Shown: positions 1-8,120, counted from the first letter of the stretch. The stretch: DNA of 18,066 nucleotides from Collinsella sp. AF02-46-1 (GCA_934876235.1 CAKXKM010000006.1:1-18066), one strand, 5' to 3'. Made by a program: numbers and translations. Notes: generated by a model from the letters alone, not told the origin.

Positions 1-45
1 GTCGACATGAGCTGGCAACCGATGCCGGGGCCGCAGCACAAGCTC

Positions 46-981
46 CTACAGCTCGGTCACGACAACGCCGTTGTAAACCTCGTCCCAACGATCCATAACC
101 AAGTGGCCAGTCATGGGATCCATGGCATTGAGCTTGCCGCAGGTGTTGGCGGTACGCAGCACCGTCTCGTCGTCGGCTCCGGCAGCAATCGCATGTGCGA
201 AGCCGGCAATGGTCGAATCGCCAGAGCCCGTAGCGTTAACGGCGGGGATATCGGGGGTCTTGGCGCGGAACGCACGGCCGTTATGGAAACCAACGGAGCC
301 GGCAGCGCCCATGGATACGACGACCCAGGGGATATCGGAGAAGCGGGCGTCAGAGGCGAGCGCGGAACGGAGCTCGTCCACATCGTCGGTGGTAAAGCTC
401 GTGCCCAGAAGGCCGTTAATTTCGGTCAGGTTAGGCTTAACCAGCTCAGGCTTGACCTCGGACTTGAGCGCAGCCTCGAGCGAGGCGCCCGAGGTATCGA
501 GCAGCACCTTGGCGCCGGCGTTCTCTGCAATGCCCGTGATCTTAGCGTAGTAGTCCGCCTCGACGCCGCGGGGCAGCGAACCCGAGATGGTAACGACATC
601 GGCCTTGCTCGCAAGCTCGGCGAACTTGGCGGTAAAGGCATCGAGCTCCTCGGGGGCAATCGTCGGGCCGCTCTCGAGCAGCTCGGTCTGGTTGCCGGCG
701 TGGAGGATGTTGAGACAAATGCGAGTCTCGCCCTTGATGGGCACAAAATCATTCTTAATGCCGTTAGCATCCATGAGCTCGGCCATATAGGCGCCCATAT
801 GACCACCAAGCAAGCCGGTTGCCACGACATCGTCGCCCAGCTGGCCCAGGACGCGGGCCACGTTGAGGCCCTTACCGCCGGCGGTCTTTTCGGGCGTCAC
901 GCGGTTGACGTCGTCGATAATGAGCTCATCGAGCTGATAGCGCGTATCGACGGACGGGTTCATCGTAACGGTGAGGATCAT
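46..981 (-). CDS. lacC: Tagatose-6-phosphate kinase (LacC-like, PfkB family)
   Basis: A 311-residue PfkB/ribokinase-family sugar-phosphate kinase. The sequence shows the N-terminal signature GGKGLNVARVLGQLG (residues 35-49) and the C-terminal ATP/anion-hole motif NATGSGDSTIAGFA with the expected catalytic Asp255. The MTGH motif near the C-terminus and the overall pattern resemble LacC more than FruK. Known role of LacC: ATP-dependent phosphorylation of D-tagatose-6-P to tagatose-1,6-bisphosphate in the cytosol. The start is set at 981 because AAGGAG lies 6 nt upstream of this ATG; a longer frame to 1020 would begin at TTG without support. It follows the lacX-like gene by 59 nt and is probably cotranscribed. 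With AgaS and the deacetylase nearby, it would supply the third step of galactosamine catabolism. 1-phosphofructokinase is the main alternative. Confidence 0.88.
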   Translation of the reverse strand: MILTVTMNPSVDTRYQLDELIIDDVNRVTPEKTAGGKGLNVARVLGQLGDDVVATGLLGGHMGAYMAELMDANGIKNDFVPIKGETRICLNILHAGNQTELLESGPTIAPEELDAFTAKFAELASKADVVTISGSLPRGVEADYYAKITGIAENAGAKVLLDTSGASLEAALKSEVKPELVKPNLTEINGLLGTSFTTDDVDELRSALASDARFSDIPWVVVSMGAAGSVGFHNGRAFRAKTPDIPAVNATGSGDSTIAGFAHAIAAGADDETVLRTANTCGKLNAMDPMTGHLVMDRWDEVYNGVVVTEL

Positions 982-1040
982 TTCTAGCTCCTTATCTCGC
1001 AGGCTCCTTATGCCTTGCAAAACGAATTGGCTACATGCGA

Positions 1041-1922
1041 CTACAGAATCTCGATCGTGAACGAGCGCACGATGGTTTCTTTGGGCTTGGCGATAAGGCA
1101 GCCGCGCTTGTGCTCAAGCACGTCATCCTCATCGGAACAGGTCGAGAGGCCGCCCCAGGGCTCAACTGCCACAAAATCACCCTCGGGCTTGCTCCACACA
1201 ATGAGGTACGGGAAGCCCTCAAAGCTCAGGCGAACGCCCTTGTCCTCGCCCTTTTTGGAAAGCGTGACCTGGCGGCTCTCGAGCACGTCAAAGATGGTCT
1301 CCGCAAAATCGAAGAGCTCGTGCGACAGGGGCAGCGTCTTTCCCACCATGGGGTTCTTGGAGCGCTTGTCCACGTCAATCAAGCCAGTCGAGGGGACGGC
1401 AGCGCAAAGCTCAGCAGCCTCGTCTTTCTCAAAACGCAACTCGTAGTCCGTATAGGCCTCGCCCTCATCGAGCGGGCACCTAAAGCCGGGGTGTCCACCG
1501 ATAAAGAAAGGCATGTCCTCGGTGCCCTCGTTGGTAACCTCATAGGAGACGCGCACGGCGGCGTCCTCGAGCGTATAGCGGGCGACAAGCTTAAACGGAT
1601 ACGGATAATCGCTCAGCAGCGCGGCGTTATCCTCCGAAGCCAGGCACATCGCCAGCTCGTTCTCGCTCTGGCTCAGCAGCTTCCACTCCTGTTTGCGCGC
1701 AAACCCATGGCGGGCGAGCTTCACATGATGTCCGGCAAACGTCATGGCGCTGTTATCGCGCAAACCTCCGCAAATCGGGAAGCAAATCGGTGCCTGGCCG
1801 GACCACACGGCGGGATCGCCCTGCCACAAGTACTCGCGACCTCCAGCCTCAATCGAGGTAAACGAACCACCGGCCGTGGAGACCTTGATAGAAATCGAAT
1901 CGTTGGAGAGAGCGTATTCCAT
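1041..1922 (-). CDS. lacX: Aldose 1-epimerase family protein (LacX-like)
   Basis: A 293-residue galactose-mutarotase-like protein close to LacX of lactococcal lac operons in length and pattern. Visible motifs are YLWQGDPAVWSGQAPICFP (31-49), RHGF (71-74), FFIGGHPGF with a probable active-site His144, and AVEPWGGLST with Glu254. The family interconverts sugar anomers; the substrate of LacX proteins is not well established. The ATG at 1922 is chosen because AAAGGA precedes it by about 7 nt and the protein aligns from there; the frame extends further upstream (to 2057) only as an unsupported extension into the divergent intergenic region. It sits upstream of the LacC-like kinase and diverges from the flavodoxin gene. 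Pairing of LacX and LacC recalls lac/tagatose operons and supports a galactose-type amino-sugar route. Confidence 0.87.
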   Translation of the reverse strand: MEYALSNDSISIKVSTAGGSFTSIEAGGREYLWQGDPAVWSGQAPICFPICGGLRDNSAMTFAGHHVKLARHGFARKQEWKLLSQSENELAMCLASEDNAALLSDYPYPFKLVARYTLEDAAVRVSYEVTNEGTEDMPFFIGGHPGFRCPLDEGEAYTDYELRFEKDEAAELCAAVPSTGLIDVDKRSKNPMVGKTLPLSHELFDFAETIFDVLESRQVTLSKKGEDKGVRLSFEGFPYLIVWSKPEGDFVAVEPWGGLSTCSDEDDVLEHKRGCLIAKPKETIVRSFTIEIL

Positions 1923-2078
1923 TGTCCATCCTTTCGAACAACTGCTTTTTGCTCGCAAGAACCCGTCTCGGCCCTGACCAAAGGACAAACCCGCGCGTTC
2001 ATCGATGCGTCCGGTATCCCAGCCATGTAACGGGGTACCATACAGACATTGATGCAATTACAGCTGAAAGGCCTTCTT

Positions 2079-2663
2079 ATGCGAACCATCATCCTCTACG
2101 CCTCGCGCCATCACGGCAATACGAAAAAGCTCGTGGACGCCATCGTCGAGGCGCACCCCGAGATCGATACCCTCGACGTCAAGGCGCTCGGTAAAAACGA
2201 GTACCCCGACCTGCACGAATATCATCTGATTGGTGTCGCCACGGGCATCTATTACTCCGAGATCGACAAGGACATGGCACGCGTGCTCACGAACGTGCTG
2301 CAGCCGCAGGACAAGGTGTTTGGCCTTATGACCTACGGTGGCAAGAACAAATGGTACGGCAAGGATATCGATGGCATCTGCCGCATGAGGCAGGCCATCT
2401 TTATGGGTGTCTACGGCTGCCCCGGCTTTGATACGTGGGGGCCGTTCAAACTCGCCGGCGGTGTCCAAAAGGGACACCCAACCGCTGAGGAAATTAAGGG
2501 CGCCGTCGACTTCTTCGACAAGATCGAAGACGAGTATGGCGACATCATCGTCGAAGAGTACGCCAAGCGCGAGAAGCGCCTAGCATACGAGAAGGAGCAT
2601 CCTGCAGGAGGCCTGGTGGCCGGCGTTAAGCGCACGGCAAAGAAGATCGCTAACAAGCTGTAA
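2079..2663 (+). CDS. Flavodoxin-domain protein
   Basis: A 194-residue protein with an N-terminal flavodoxin-like fold: beta strand RTIILYAS followed by the FMN-phosphate loop SRHHGNTKK (residues 9-17), then a VATGIYYSEID segment and a FGLMTYGG strand-loop typical of flavin-binding loops. The last about 40 residues are charged and basic (ending RTAKKIANKL), with no membrane segment. Likely a cytosolic FMN electron carrier or NAD(P)H-dependent flavoprotein; substrate unknown. The start at 2079 is preceded by GAAAGG with 7 nt spacing; an in-frame ATG at 2049 lacks such a site. It is the only native plus-strand gene here, splitting lacX/lacC from the rest of the amino-sugar cluster. It ends just before a strong plus-strand terminator. 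Confidence 0.85.
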   Translation: MRTIILYASRHHGNTKKLVDAIVEAHPEIDTLDVKALGKNEYPDLHEYHLIGVATGIYYSEIDKDMARVLTNVLQPQDKVFGLMTYGGKNKWYGKDIDGICRMRQAIFMGVYGCPGFDTWGPFKLAGGVQKGHPTAEEIKGAVDFFDKIEDEYGDIIVEEYAKREKRLAYEKEHPAGGLVAGVKRTAKKIANKL

Positions 2664-2694
2664 CTGTGAAGGTGCTTTTGAGCGTTTAACCCAT

Positions 2695-2732
2695 ACGGCG
2701 GGTCCGAGTAGATTCGGGCCCGCCGTCTTTTT
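2695..2732 (+). terminator. Rho-independent terminator after flavodoxin gene
   Basis: Stem ACGGCGGGTCCGA / TCGGGCCCGCCGT (13 bp, one G.T pair) with a 6-nt loop, followed by CTTTTT. The U tract is on the plus strand, so it ends flavodoxin transcription. It lies in the convergent gap with the deacetylase gene (which ends at 2739). The minus-strand orientation lacks a clear U tract. Confidence 0.9.
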
Positions 2733-2738
2733 CTATCG

Positions 2739-3908
2739 TTACTCGGTAAAGGCGTTGCCGACGCTCTGGCCGCCAACATACGTCTCGACGAGGGTAAGCT
2801 CATGGTCGAACACGACAAAGTCGGCGTCGCGACCCGGCATGATGCTGCCGCACTTATCCTCGATGTGCGCGGAGCGTGCCGGCACCTCGGTTGCCATGCG
2901 AATGGCGATATCGGCGCTGGCGATGCCCCAGTCGACGATGTTCTTGACGCCCTGGGCAAGCGTGAGCACCGAGCCGGCAATGCTCTTGCCGTCGGCGAGC
3001 CAGCACAGGTTGTCCTTCATGATGACATCCATGCCACCACTGGTGTAGCTGCCCTCGGGCATGCCGCCGCAACCCAGACAGTCGGTGATGAGCACCGTGT
3101 GCTGCCAGCCCTTTGCCTGCAGCAGCGCCTTGATGGCGGCAGGGTTTACGTGCTTGCCGTCACAGATGATCTCGGCGTAGGTCTCGGGCGTGGACATGGC
3201 AGCGCCCACGACACCGGGCTCACGGTGATGCAGCCCGCGCTGGCCGTTATAGGTATGCGTAAAGCAGCTGGCACCGGCGTTGATGGCGGCGATGCACTCA
3301 TCGTAGGTGGCGTCGGAGTGACCGATGCTGGTCACCACACCCTTGGCGTTCAGAGCAGCCGCATAAGCAGCGGCACCGTCGCGCTCGGCCGCCATGGCGC
3401 TCTTAACGATGCGACCGCCCGCAGCCTCCTGCCACTGATCGAAGACCTCCTCGGAGGGATCGATAAGATAAGCGGGGTTCTGCGCGCCCACGTGCTTCAT
3501 GGTAAAGAAGGGGCCCTCCAGATAGATGCCCTGAATGCGAGCACCGCAGAAGTCGGGGCCGCGGCCCTCGTCCGCCTGGGCGATGGCGGCGCAGGCATCC
3601 TTGATCTGCTCGACGCCATCGGTGAACGTCGTGGGCAGCCAGCTGGTGGTACCGCGACGGGCGAGCTCGGTCGAGCTGATATCGATGCCCTCGGGATCGT
3701 TATCGGTAGTCGAGTGGTTATAGAAGCCATGGATGTGAGTATCGACCATACCCGGTGCGATCCACGATCCCGTGTAGTCCTTAATCTCGCAAGAGGGCTC
3801 GTCGGCCTGCCAGGCGCCAAAGACGCCATCCTCGACCATAAGATAGCCGCCCAGTTGCGGGCCTGCCGGCAAGAAGAACTTGTCAGCCTTAATTGCGTAC
3901 GTGCTCAT
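2739..3908 (-). CDS. nagA: N-acetylhexosamine-6-phosphate deacetylase (NagA/AgaA family)
   Basis: A 389-residue amidohydrolase-fold enzyme of the NagA family. Visible metal and catalytic positions: APGMVDTHIHG with His58 and His60, YLEGPF with Glu131, IGHSDA with His197, FTHTYNG with His218, and ITDCLGC with the likely catalytic Asp276. The family removes acetate from GlcNAc-6-P or GalNAc-6-P in the cytosol. The genomic context (AgaS, LacC, mannose-type PTS) favours GalNAc-6-P as the physiological substrate, which is inference. The ATG at 3908 is chosen because AAGGAG lies 5 nt upstream; the GTG two codons earlier is too close to that site. A strong terminator separates it from agaS upstream, so it either has its own promoter or depends on read-through. 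Confidence 0.93.
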   Translation of the reverse strand: MSTYAIKADKFFLPAGPQLGGYLMVEDGVFGAWQADEPSCEIKDYTGSWIAPGMVDTHIHGFYNHSTTDNDPEGIDISSTELARRGTTSWLPTTFTDGVEQIKDACAAIAQADEGRGPDFCGARIQGIYLEGPFFTMKHVGAQNPAYLIDPSEEVFDQWQEAAGGRIVKSAMAAERDGAAAYAAALNAKGVVTSIGHSDATYDECIAAINAGASCFTHTYNGQRGLHHREPGVVGAAMSTPETYAEIICDGKHVNPAAIKALLQAKGWQHTVLITDCLGCGGMPEGSYTSGGMDVIMKDNLCWLADGKSIAGSVLTLAQGVKNIVDWGIASADIAIRMATEVPARSAHIEDKCGSIMPGRDADFVVFDHELTLVETYVGGQSVGNAFTE

Positions 3909-3936
3909 ATGCACTCCTTGCTTCTAAAGCAGTTGA

Positions 3937-3976
3937 CTGTGGTAATGCTTATACCCGGTCCATGTAAAAACAAAAA
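3937..3976 (-). promoter_or_regulatory. Possible promoter for the deacetylase gene
   Basis: On the minus strand, immediately after the terminator U tract, TTTTTG is followed 17 nt later by TATAAG. This could drive nagA independently of agaS. The -35 is poor and lies in the T-rich terminator tail, so the call is tentative. No CTGGT-N4-ACCAG operator was seen here. Confidence 0.3.
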
Positions 3977-4008
3977 GCGCCCGCCCGCCGTTATGAGCGG
4001 ACGGGCGC
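3966..4008 (-). terminator. Rho-independent terminator between agaS and nagA
   Basis: On the minus strand, stem GCGCCCGTCCGC / GCGGGCGGGCGC (12 bp with one G.T pair), 8-nt loop, then TTTTTGTTTTT. It lies 19 nt beyond the agaS stop codon and should end or attenuate agaS transcription before nagA. Confidence 0.92.
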
Positions 4009-4026
4009 CCTTACAGGGGGACGCGA

Positions 4027-5193
4027 TTAAGCGGTGAAGGGGTGAATCGTCACGCCCTTGACCACGCGGTTGACCGTGCCGGTGGGGCTCGGCGTATCGG
4101 GCGTGTTGCCCACGCGCACGGAGTTGAGCAGGCTGATAGCCTGGGCAAACATCACGAACGGCAGGGCAAGGTAGCCCTCGGGAAGCGCCTCGTAGCCCTT
4201 AAAGGTGAAGGACTCGCCCTCGTAGACGGTAGCGCCATCCTGCTGAACGGCAACGGTGTGCTGAGCGATCTTGTCGCCACCGATCTCGTTGAGGATGTCG
4301 ATGTCGTACTGACGGGTGTAGGCGTCGTTGTTGACGAACACGAAGACGAGCGTCTTATCGTCGACGAAGGACTTAGGTCCGTGACGATAGCCCATGGAGG
4401 TGTCGTAGGAAGTAGCAACCAGACCGTGAGCGAGCTCGAGGATCTTGAGCTGGCTCTCCTGGGCAAGGCCACCAAAGGAGCCAGAACCCAAGTAGGTCAC
4501 GCGGTTGAAGTCGCCAGCCAGGTAATCGGCGATCTCAGGCTCACGGGAGATGACCTCCTCGCCCATCTTGGCAATCGTCTCGACCCACTCGGCCTTCTGC
4601 TCGTCAGAGGCAGTGTCGAAAATAAGGGTGGAGAGCAGGGTCATGCAGGTGTAGGAACCGGTCATGGCGAAGCCCTTGTCGTTGGCGCGCGGGATGAGCA
4701 GCGTCAGCGCATTGGGATCATCGGCGGACTCGACGGCGAGCTTGCCCTCGGGAGCGCAGGTGATGTTGAGGAACTTGACGTTGTGGACGAGCTCCTTGGC
4801 AACGGCAACGGCGGCAAGGCTCTCGGGGCTGTTGCCAGAGCGGGCAAAGGAAACCACGAGCGTGGGATCCTCGGCGCGCAGGAAGTCGCGCGGGGCGCTC
4901 ACGATGTCGGTCGTGGCGATGGGCTTAAAGTCGTAGAGATCAGTGTTGCCAGCGTGACGCAGGTACGGGGCGCAGGTATCGCCAACGTAGTCGGACGTAC
5001 CGGCACCGGTGAAGACAACGGACAGACGACCCTCGCCCATAGCGCGAGCCTCGGCCAGGAAGGCCTCGATGGCCTCCTTATTCTCGCGATAGATGTTGAG
5101 CGTATCACGCCAAAGCTCGGGCTGCTGAGCAATCTCGGCCGTGGTGATCTGGGCGCCGAGCTCGGTGAGCTCCTCGACACTCTTCTCGAACAT
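4027..5193 (-). CDS. agaS: D-galactosamine-6-phosphate deaminase/isomerase AgaS (SIS domains)
   Basis: A 388-residue protein with two SIS sugar-isomerase domains and close resemblance to E. coli AgaS (about 384 residues). Diagnostic segments: VVFTGAGTSDYVGD (59-72), VVSFARSGNSPESLAAVAVA, GSGSFGGLAQES, YRHGPKSFVDDKTLVFVFV, and the C-terminal GNTPDTPSPTGTVNRVV. Known role of AgaS: conversion of galactosamine-6-P to tagatose-6-P plus ammonia. The ATG at 5193 has GAGAGG 8 nt upstream. It is the gene that best fixes this locus as a galactosamine rather than glucosamine pathway. Its promoter region carries a perfect TATAAT and a palindromic operator overlapping the -35 position, so control by the adjacent GntR regulator is likely. 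Confidence 0.94.
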   Translation of the reverse strand: MFEKSVEELTELGAQITTAEIAQQPELWRDTLNIYRENKEAIEAFLAEARAMGEGRLSVVFTGAGTSDYVGDTCAPYLRHAGNTDLYDFKPIATTDIVSAPRDFLRAEDPTLVVSFARSGNSPESLAAVAVAKELVHNVKFLNITCAPEGKLAVESADDPNALTLLIPRANDKGFAMTGSYTCMTLLSTLIFDTASDEQKAEWVETIAKMGEEVISREPEIADYLAGDFNRVTYLGSGSFGGLAQESQLKILELAHGLVATSYDTSMGYRHGPKSFVDDKTLVFVFVNNDAYTRQYDIDILNEIGGDKIAQHTVAVQQDGATVYEGESFTFKGYEALPEGYLALPFVMFAQAISLLNSVRVGNTPDTPSPTGTVNRVVKGVTIHPFTA

Positions 5194-5232
5194 TTTTAAT
5201 ACCTCTCTCTAGAAGTAATCCTCTGACGTGCA

Positions 5233-5238
5233 ATTATA
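5233..5238 (-). promoter_or_regulatory. -10 box of the agaS promoter
   Basis: A perfect TATAAT on the minus strand, 40 nt upstream of the agaS start codon. No good -35 hexamer is present at 16-18 nt; that position is covered by the operator palindrome at 5255-5268. Confidence 0.65.
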
Positions 5239-5254
5239 CACTTCGGTTGGTTAT

Positions 5255-5268
5255 CTGGTAGTAACCAG
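5255..5268. promoter_or_regulatory. GntR-family operator, agaS promoter
   Basis: Perfect inverted repeat CTGGT-AGTA-ACCAG. The half-sites and 4-nt spacer match the architecture of DasR/NagR (GntR/HutC subfamily) operators, whose core is CTGGT-N4-ACCAG. It lies over the expected -35 region of the agaS promoter and between gntR and agaS. Binding by the neighbouring regulator is inferred. Confidence 0.75.
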
Positions 5269-5307
5269 TTAAATGCAAAGAATCACCATATGGAAACGAT
5301 GCGAGCA

Positions 5308-6039
5308 CTAGTTACTGCGCTGGTGGTAAACCTTGTATTTAAACTGATCGGCACGAGCAACCGAGAGTGTGTACTCCACTACCTCGTTTGACTCGTTATA
5401 CGTAGTCCTGACCAAATCGAGCACAGGCGAGCCCTCGACAATTCCCAAAAGGTGGGCATCGGTGGGACGGGCTATGCTCGCATAGAACTCCTCTTCGGCC
5501 ACGCGAATCTTTTGCTGAAAGTCCTGCTCAATCACATCGTAAAGCGGTTTACGCTCCAGCAGCGGTCGCTTTAGGGACAGAAATTGACGAACCGGTAGAT
5601 AGCTGCGTTCGACCATCATGGGCATGTTGTCGGCAGAACGAAGGCGCTTGAGCTTAAAAATGCGATCACCGATGCGCAATCCCATATGCTCGGCCAGATT
5701 CTTATCGGCCTCCATCTCGCAAAACTCGAGAATCGTGGTCTCGGGTTCTCGACCCATCGCGCGCATCTGCTCGGTAAAGCTGTAGGACTGCATAAGATTG
5801 GTTGCTTTTGCCGAACGGTCGGTCACAAAGGTACCGCGACCGTGCTGCCGAACCACCAGTCCTAAACGCTCCAGTTCCTGCAGAGCCAGGCGTACCGTAG
5901 TGCGCGAGAGACCATAGCGCTCCGAAAGTTCGCGCTCGGAAGGAATCATGTCACCGGCGCGATATTCATGGTCAATCTTTTCGGTCAGAATATCGACCAG
6001 CTGATCGTACAGCGGTTGCTTACGCGCTCCGATCGCCAT
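5308..6039 (-). CDS. GntR-family transcriptional regulator (HTH + UTRA, HutC/NagR type)
   Basis: A 243-residue regulator. Residues about 8-75 form a GntR winged helix: PLYDQLVDILTEKI, the IPSERELSERYGLSRTTVR recognition-helix region, then the wing HGRGTFV. Residues about 85-235 form a UTRA ligand domain typical of the HutC subfamily, which usually senses sugar phosphates such as GlcN-6-P or GlcNAc-6-P. The ATG at 6039 is preceded by GGGAGG. It sits between the PTS operon and agaS, with terminators on the upstream side and its own probable promoter. Likely a local repressor of agaS and the PTS operon, released by a phosphorylated amino sugar; the actual effector is not visible from sequence. 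Confidence 0.93.
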   Translation of the reverse strand: MAIGARKQPLYDQLVDILTEKIDHEYRAGDMIPSERELSERYGLSRTTVRLALQELERLGLVVRQHGRGTFVTDRSAKATNLMQSYSFTEQMRAMGREPETTILEFCEMEADKNLAEHMGLRIGDRIFKLKRLRSADNMPMMVERSYLPVRQFLSLKRPLLERKPLYDVIEQDFQQKIRVAEEEFYASIARPTDAHLLGIVEGSPVLDLVRTTYNESNEVVEYTLSVARADQFKYKVYHQRSN

Positions 6040-6088
6040 CCTATCCTCCCTTTTGCTCGAATTCGGCTAACTACCTAGGGTGTTATGC

Positions 6089-6118
6089 ATTATCTGTCTG
6101 CCACACCCGAATCAACAA
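6089..6118 (-). promoter_or_regulatory. Probable gntR promoter
   Basis: On the minus strand, TTGTTG (6118-6113) and GATAAT (6094-6089) are separated by 18 nt, upstream of the regulator gene. No CTGGT-N4-ACCAG palindrome was found here, so autoregulation is not evident. Confidence 0.5.
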
Positions 6119-6120
6119 GA

Positions 6121-6158
6121 AAACAAAAGCCGCGCGCTCTTTCGAGCACGCGGCTTTT
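6121..6158 (-). terminator. Rho-independent terminator of the PTS operon
   Basis: A 15-bp stem AAAAGCCGCGTGCTC / GAGCGCGCGGCTTTT (one G.T pair) closed by a GAAA tetraloop, followed on the minus strand by the T-rich GTTT run. It lies about 65 nt past the IID stop and just upstream of the gntR promoter. It may also stop weak plus-strand transcription. Confidence 0.92.
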
Positions 6159-6224
6159 AACATACACATGGCTTAAGGGGTCGGGGTGTGAGCCGCGTAG
6201 GGACACACCCCTCAAGCTAGAGCC

Positions 6225-7307
6225 TTACCAGATGCTCGGCCAGAGACCAAGCGGGCCAGCGCCCAGGATGCCAAGGACGAAGAGCAGGAGAATGCCCTTG
6301 GTCGGGGTCCAGCTGTGCTTAGCGAACATGTAGTAAAGCAGCAGCGTAAGCATAAGCGGGACGAGCTTCGGGACGATGGTGTTGAGGGTGTCGGCAACAG
6401 AGAAGTTGACCGGATCCTCGGTAACGGTGCCGTAGGTAACGGACTCCATGCCGTTGCCCAGATCGGTGACGCCGCACTCGACAGCGTTGCCGTCGGCATC
6501 GGAAGCGGTGAGGGCGTTGCCGTCCTCATCGGTCATGGCGATGGTACCGGCCTCAGCGGTCTCGGTATCGATACCCTCCATACCGGTGAAGTTCTCGGCC
6601 TCCTTCTCGGAGACAATCACGGTAGTAGCGGAGAGGCCACGGGTGGTGCCGTTGGGGATCTGGAGGTTGATCTGGGTGCCACCCATGGTGACGACCAGGC
6701 AACCGACGACGAAGACGCCCATGATGGAAGCGGCACGCGTGAAGGCCTGCATGTTGGCGGTCAGAGCGTCAATAGCGCTGGTGCCAAGCTTGTAGGACCA
6801 GTTCATGAGCCAGAAGCGCAGAGCGAACTGGACGACGTTGAAGATCACCAGGAAGATGATCGGTGCAGCGGCGTTGCCGTTGATGGCCATGTTGGAGGTG
6901 ATGCCGGCCGTGATAGGCACGAGCGTCAGCCAGAACAGGGCGTCACCGATACCACCGAGCGGGCCCATTGCGGCGACGCGGACGGCGCGGATCGTGGGGA
7001 TGTCAACCTTGTTCTGCTCGAGCGAAAGCACGATGCCCATAACAAAGGTGACGAGGAACGGGTGGGTGTTGAAGAACTCCAGGTTGTGGCTCATGGAAGC
7101 CGCGAGGTCGTTCTTGTTGGTGTGGATCTTCTCCAGACCGGGGATGATGGAGTAAAGCCAGCCAGCGGCCTGCATGCGCTCGTAGTTGAACGATGCCTGC
7201 AGGAAGCAGGAGCGCCAAGCCATCTTGTTGAGGGTCTTCTGGTCGAGCTGCGGAGCAGGAGTGAGATCCTCGTAGTGCTCCGGGATCACATACTCATTAG
7301 ATGCCAT
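6225..7307 (-). CDS. PTS mannose/GalNAc-family transporter subunit IID
   Basis: A 360-residue inner-membrane IID protein that, with IIC, forms the sugar channel. The N-terminal cytosolic part (KMAWRSCFLQASFNYERMQAAGW, given as a motif spanning about residues 28-50) and AAMGPLGGIGDALFW (112-126) are IID hallmarks; hydrophobic segments near 146-170, 190-209 and two at the C-terminus match the family. Usual IID length is about 260-300 residues; the excess is an acidic loop at about residues 230-303 between the last membrane segments. The ATG at 7307 has GGAGGTGA 8 nt upstream and overlaps the IIC stop by 11 nt, indicating translational coupling. It is the last gene of the PTS operon. Confidence 0.95.
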   Translation of the reverse strand: MASNEYVIPEHYEDLTPAPQLDQKTLNKMAWRSCFLQASFNYERMQAAGWLYSIIPGLEKIHTNKNDLAASMSHNLEFFNTHPFLVTFVMGIVLSLEQNKVDIPTIRAVRVAAMGPLGGIGDALFWLTLVPITAGITSNMAINGNAAAPIIFLVIFNVVQFALRFWLMNWSYKLGTSAIDALTANMQAFTRAASIMGVFVVGCLVVTMGGTQINLQIPNGTTRGLSATTVIVSEKEAENFTGMEGIDTETAEAGTIAMTDEDGNALTASDADGNAVECGVTDLGNGMESVTYGTVTEDPVNFSVADTLNTIVPKLVPLMLTLLLYYMFAKHSWTPTKGILLLFVLGILGAGPLGLWPSIW

Positions 7308-8097
7308 CTTCGAAGTCACCTCCGTCAGAAACAGCTGCACCCTTCAGCTCGGTCTGCTGCTGGAAGTCCCAGAAAGCGATGCCGAAGCCGATGAGAGCGA
7401 GGATGAGCAGAGCAGGGGTTGCCAGCGAATCGTTGGCAACGGTGATGAGCGCGAGGCCAAAGCCCATGAGGAAGAAGCCCCACATATCGCGGTTCATCAT
7501 AACCTTGAGCAGGACGGCGAAGCCGACGAAGCGCATCATGCCGCCTGCAGCGGACAGACCGGTCTGCAGCCAAGTCGGGATGGCAGAAGCGATGGTCTGA
7601 CCGATGGTAGCGCCAGCGATGAAGAACAGGGTGACGACGACAGCGAAGATCAGGCCGAGCAGAGCCATGGCGAAGTAGTTCAGACGCTCGATACCCTTGG
7701 TGTCCGCGTTGTGAGCCATGTTATCGGCCGTGGACATAAGCGGGGACATAAGCGTGAAGACCAGGGTAACGCCAAGCTGGCCAAGCAGAGCGAACGGAAT
7801 GGCGAGGCCGACTGCCGCGTTGGGCTCGAGGCCCGTGGCGATAGCGAGAATGGCTGCCATGATGCCGCCGATGACGGCGTTAGGCGGCTGAGCGCCTCCG
7901 ATCGGCATGTTGCCGATCGTCATGAGCTGATAGGTACCACCCACGAGAAGACCGGTGTTGAGGTCGCCAAGGATAAGACCGATGACGGCGCCGGTGACGA
8001 TGGGCTGATAGAGAGACTCGAGGAAGTCAAACTGGTCGATTGCCGCGATGAACGTGACGACGAAGACCAGAGCGATCTGGATGATCGAGTATTCCAT
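7297..8097 (-). CDS. PTS mannose/GalNAc-family transporter subunit IIC
   Basis: A 266-residue polytopic membrane protein. The N-terminus (IALVFVVTFIAAIDQFD) and the conserved region VGGTYQLMTIGNMPIGGAQPP are typical of the sorbose/mannose IIC family, which forms the substrate-selective part of the channel. Several further hydrophobic helices follow. Length is normal for the family. AAAGGAGG precedes the ATG at 8097. The 81-nt gap to IIB holds two small hairpins. The sugar cannot be read from IIC alone; GalNAc or galactosamine is inferred from agaS and lacC. Confidence 0.95.
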   Translation of the reverse strand: MEYSIIQIALVFVVTFIAAIDQFDFLESLYQPIVTGAVIGLILGDLNTGLLVGGTYQLMTIGNMPIGGAQPPNAVIGGIMAAILAIATGLEPNAAVGLAIPFALLGQLGVTLVFTLMSPLMSTADNMAHNADTKGIERLNYFAMALLGLIFAVVVTLFFIAGATIGQTIASAIPTWLQTGLSAAGGMMRFVGFAVLLKVMMNRDMWGFFLMGFGLALITVANDSLATPALLILALIGFGIAFWDFQQQTELKGAAVSDGGDFEDGI

Positions 8098-8120
8098 CTT
8101 GCTCCTCCTTTCAAAATGTA

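Noticed and set aside
1..45. Possible start of a next gene (aldolase?) on the minus strand
   Set aside because: A GTG or ATG could open a frame leaving the window, but spacing to the ribosome site is poor and too few residues are visible to identify anything.
6183..6211. Stem GGGGTGTG/CACACCCC just after IID as a second terminator
   Set aside because: The loop is 13 nt and no U tract follows on either strand; the adjacent 6121-6158 hairpin is the convincing terminator.
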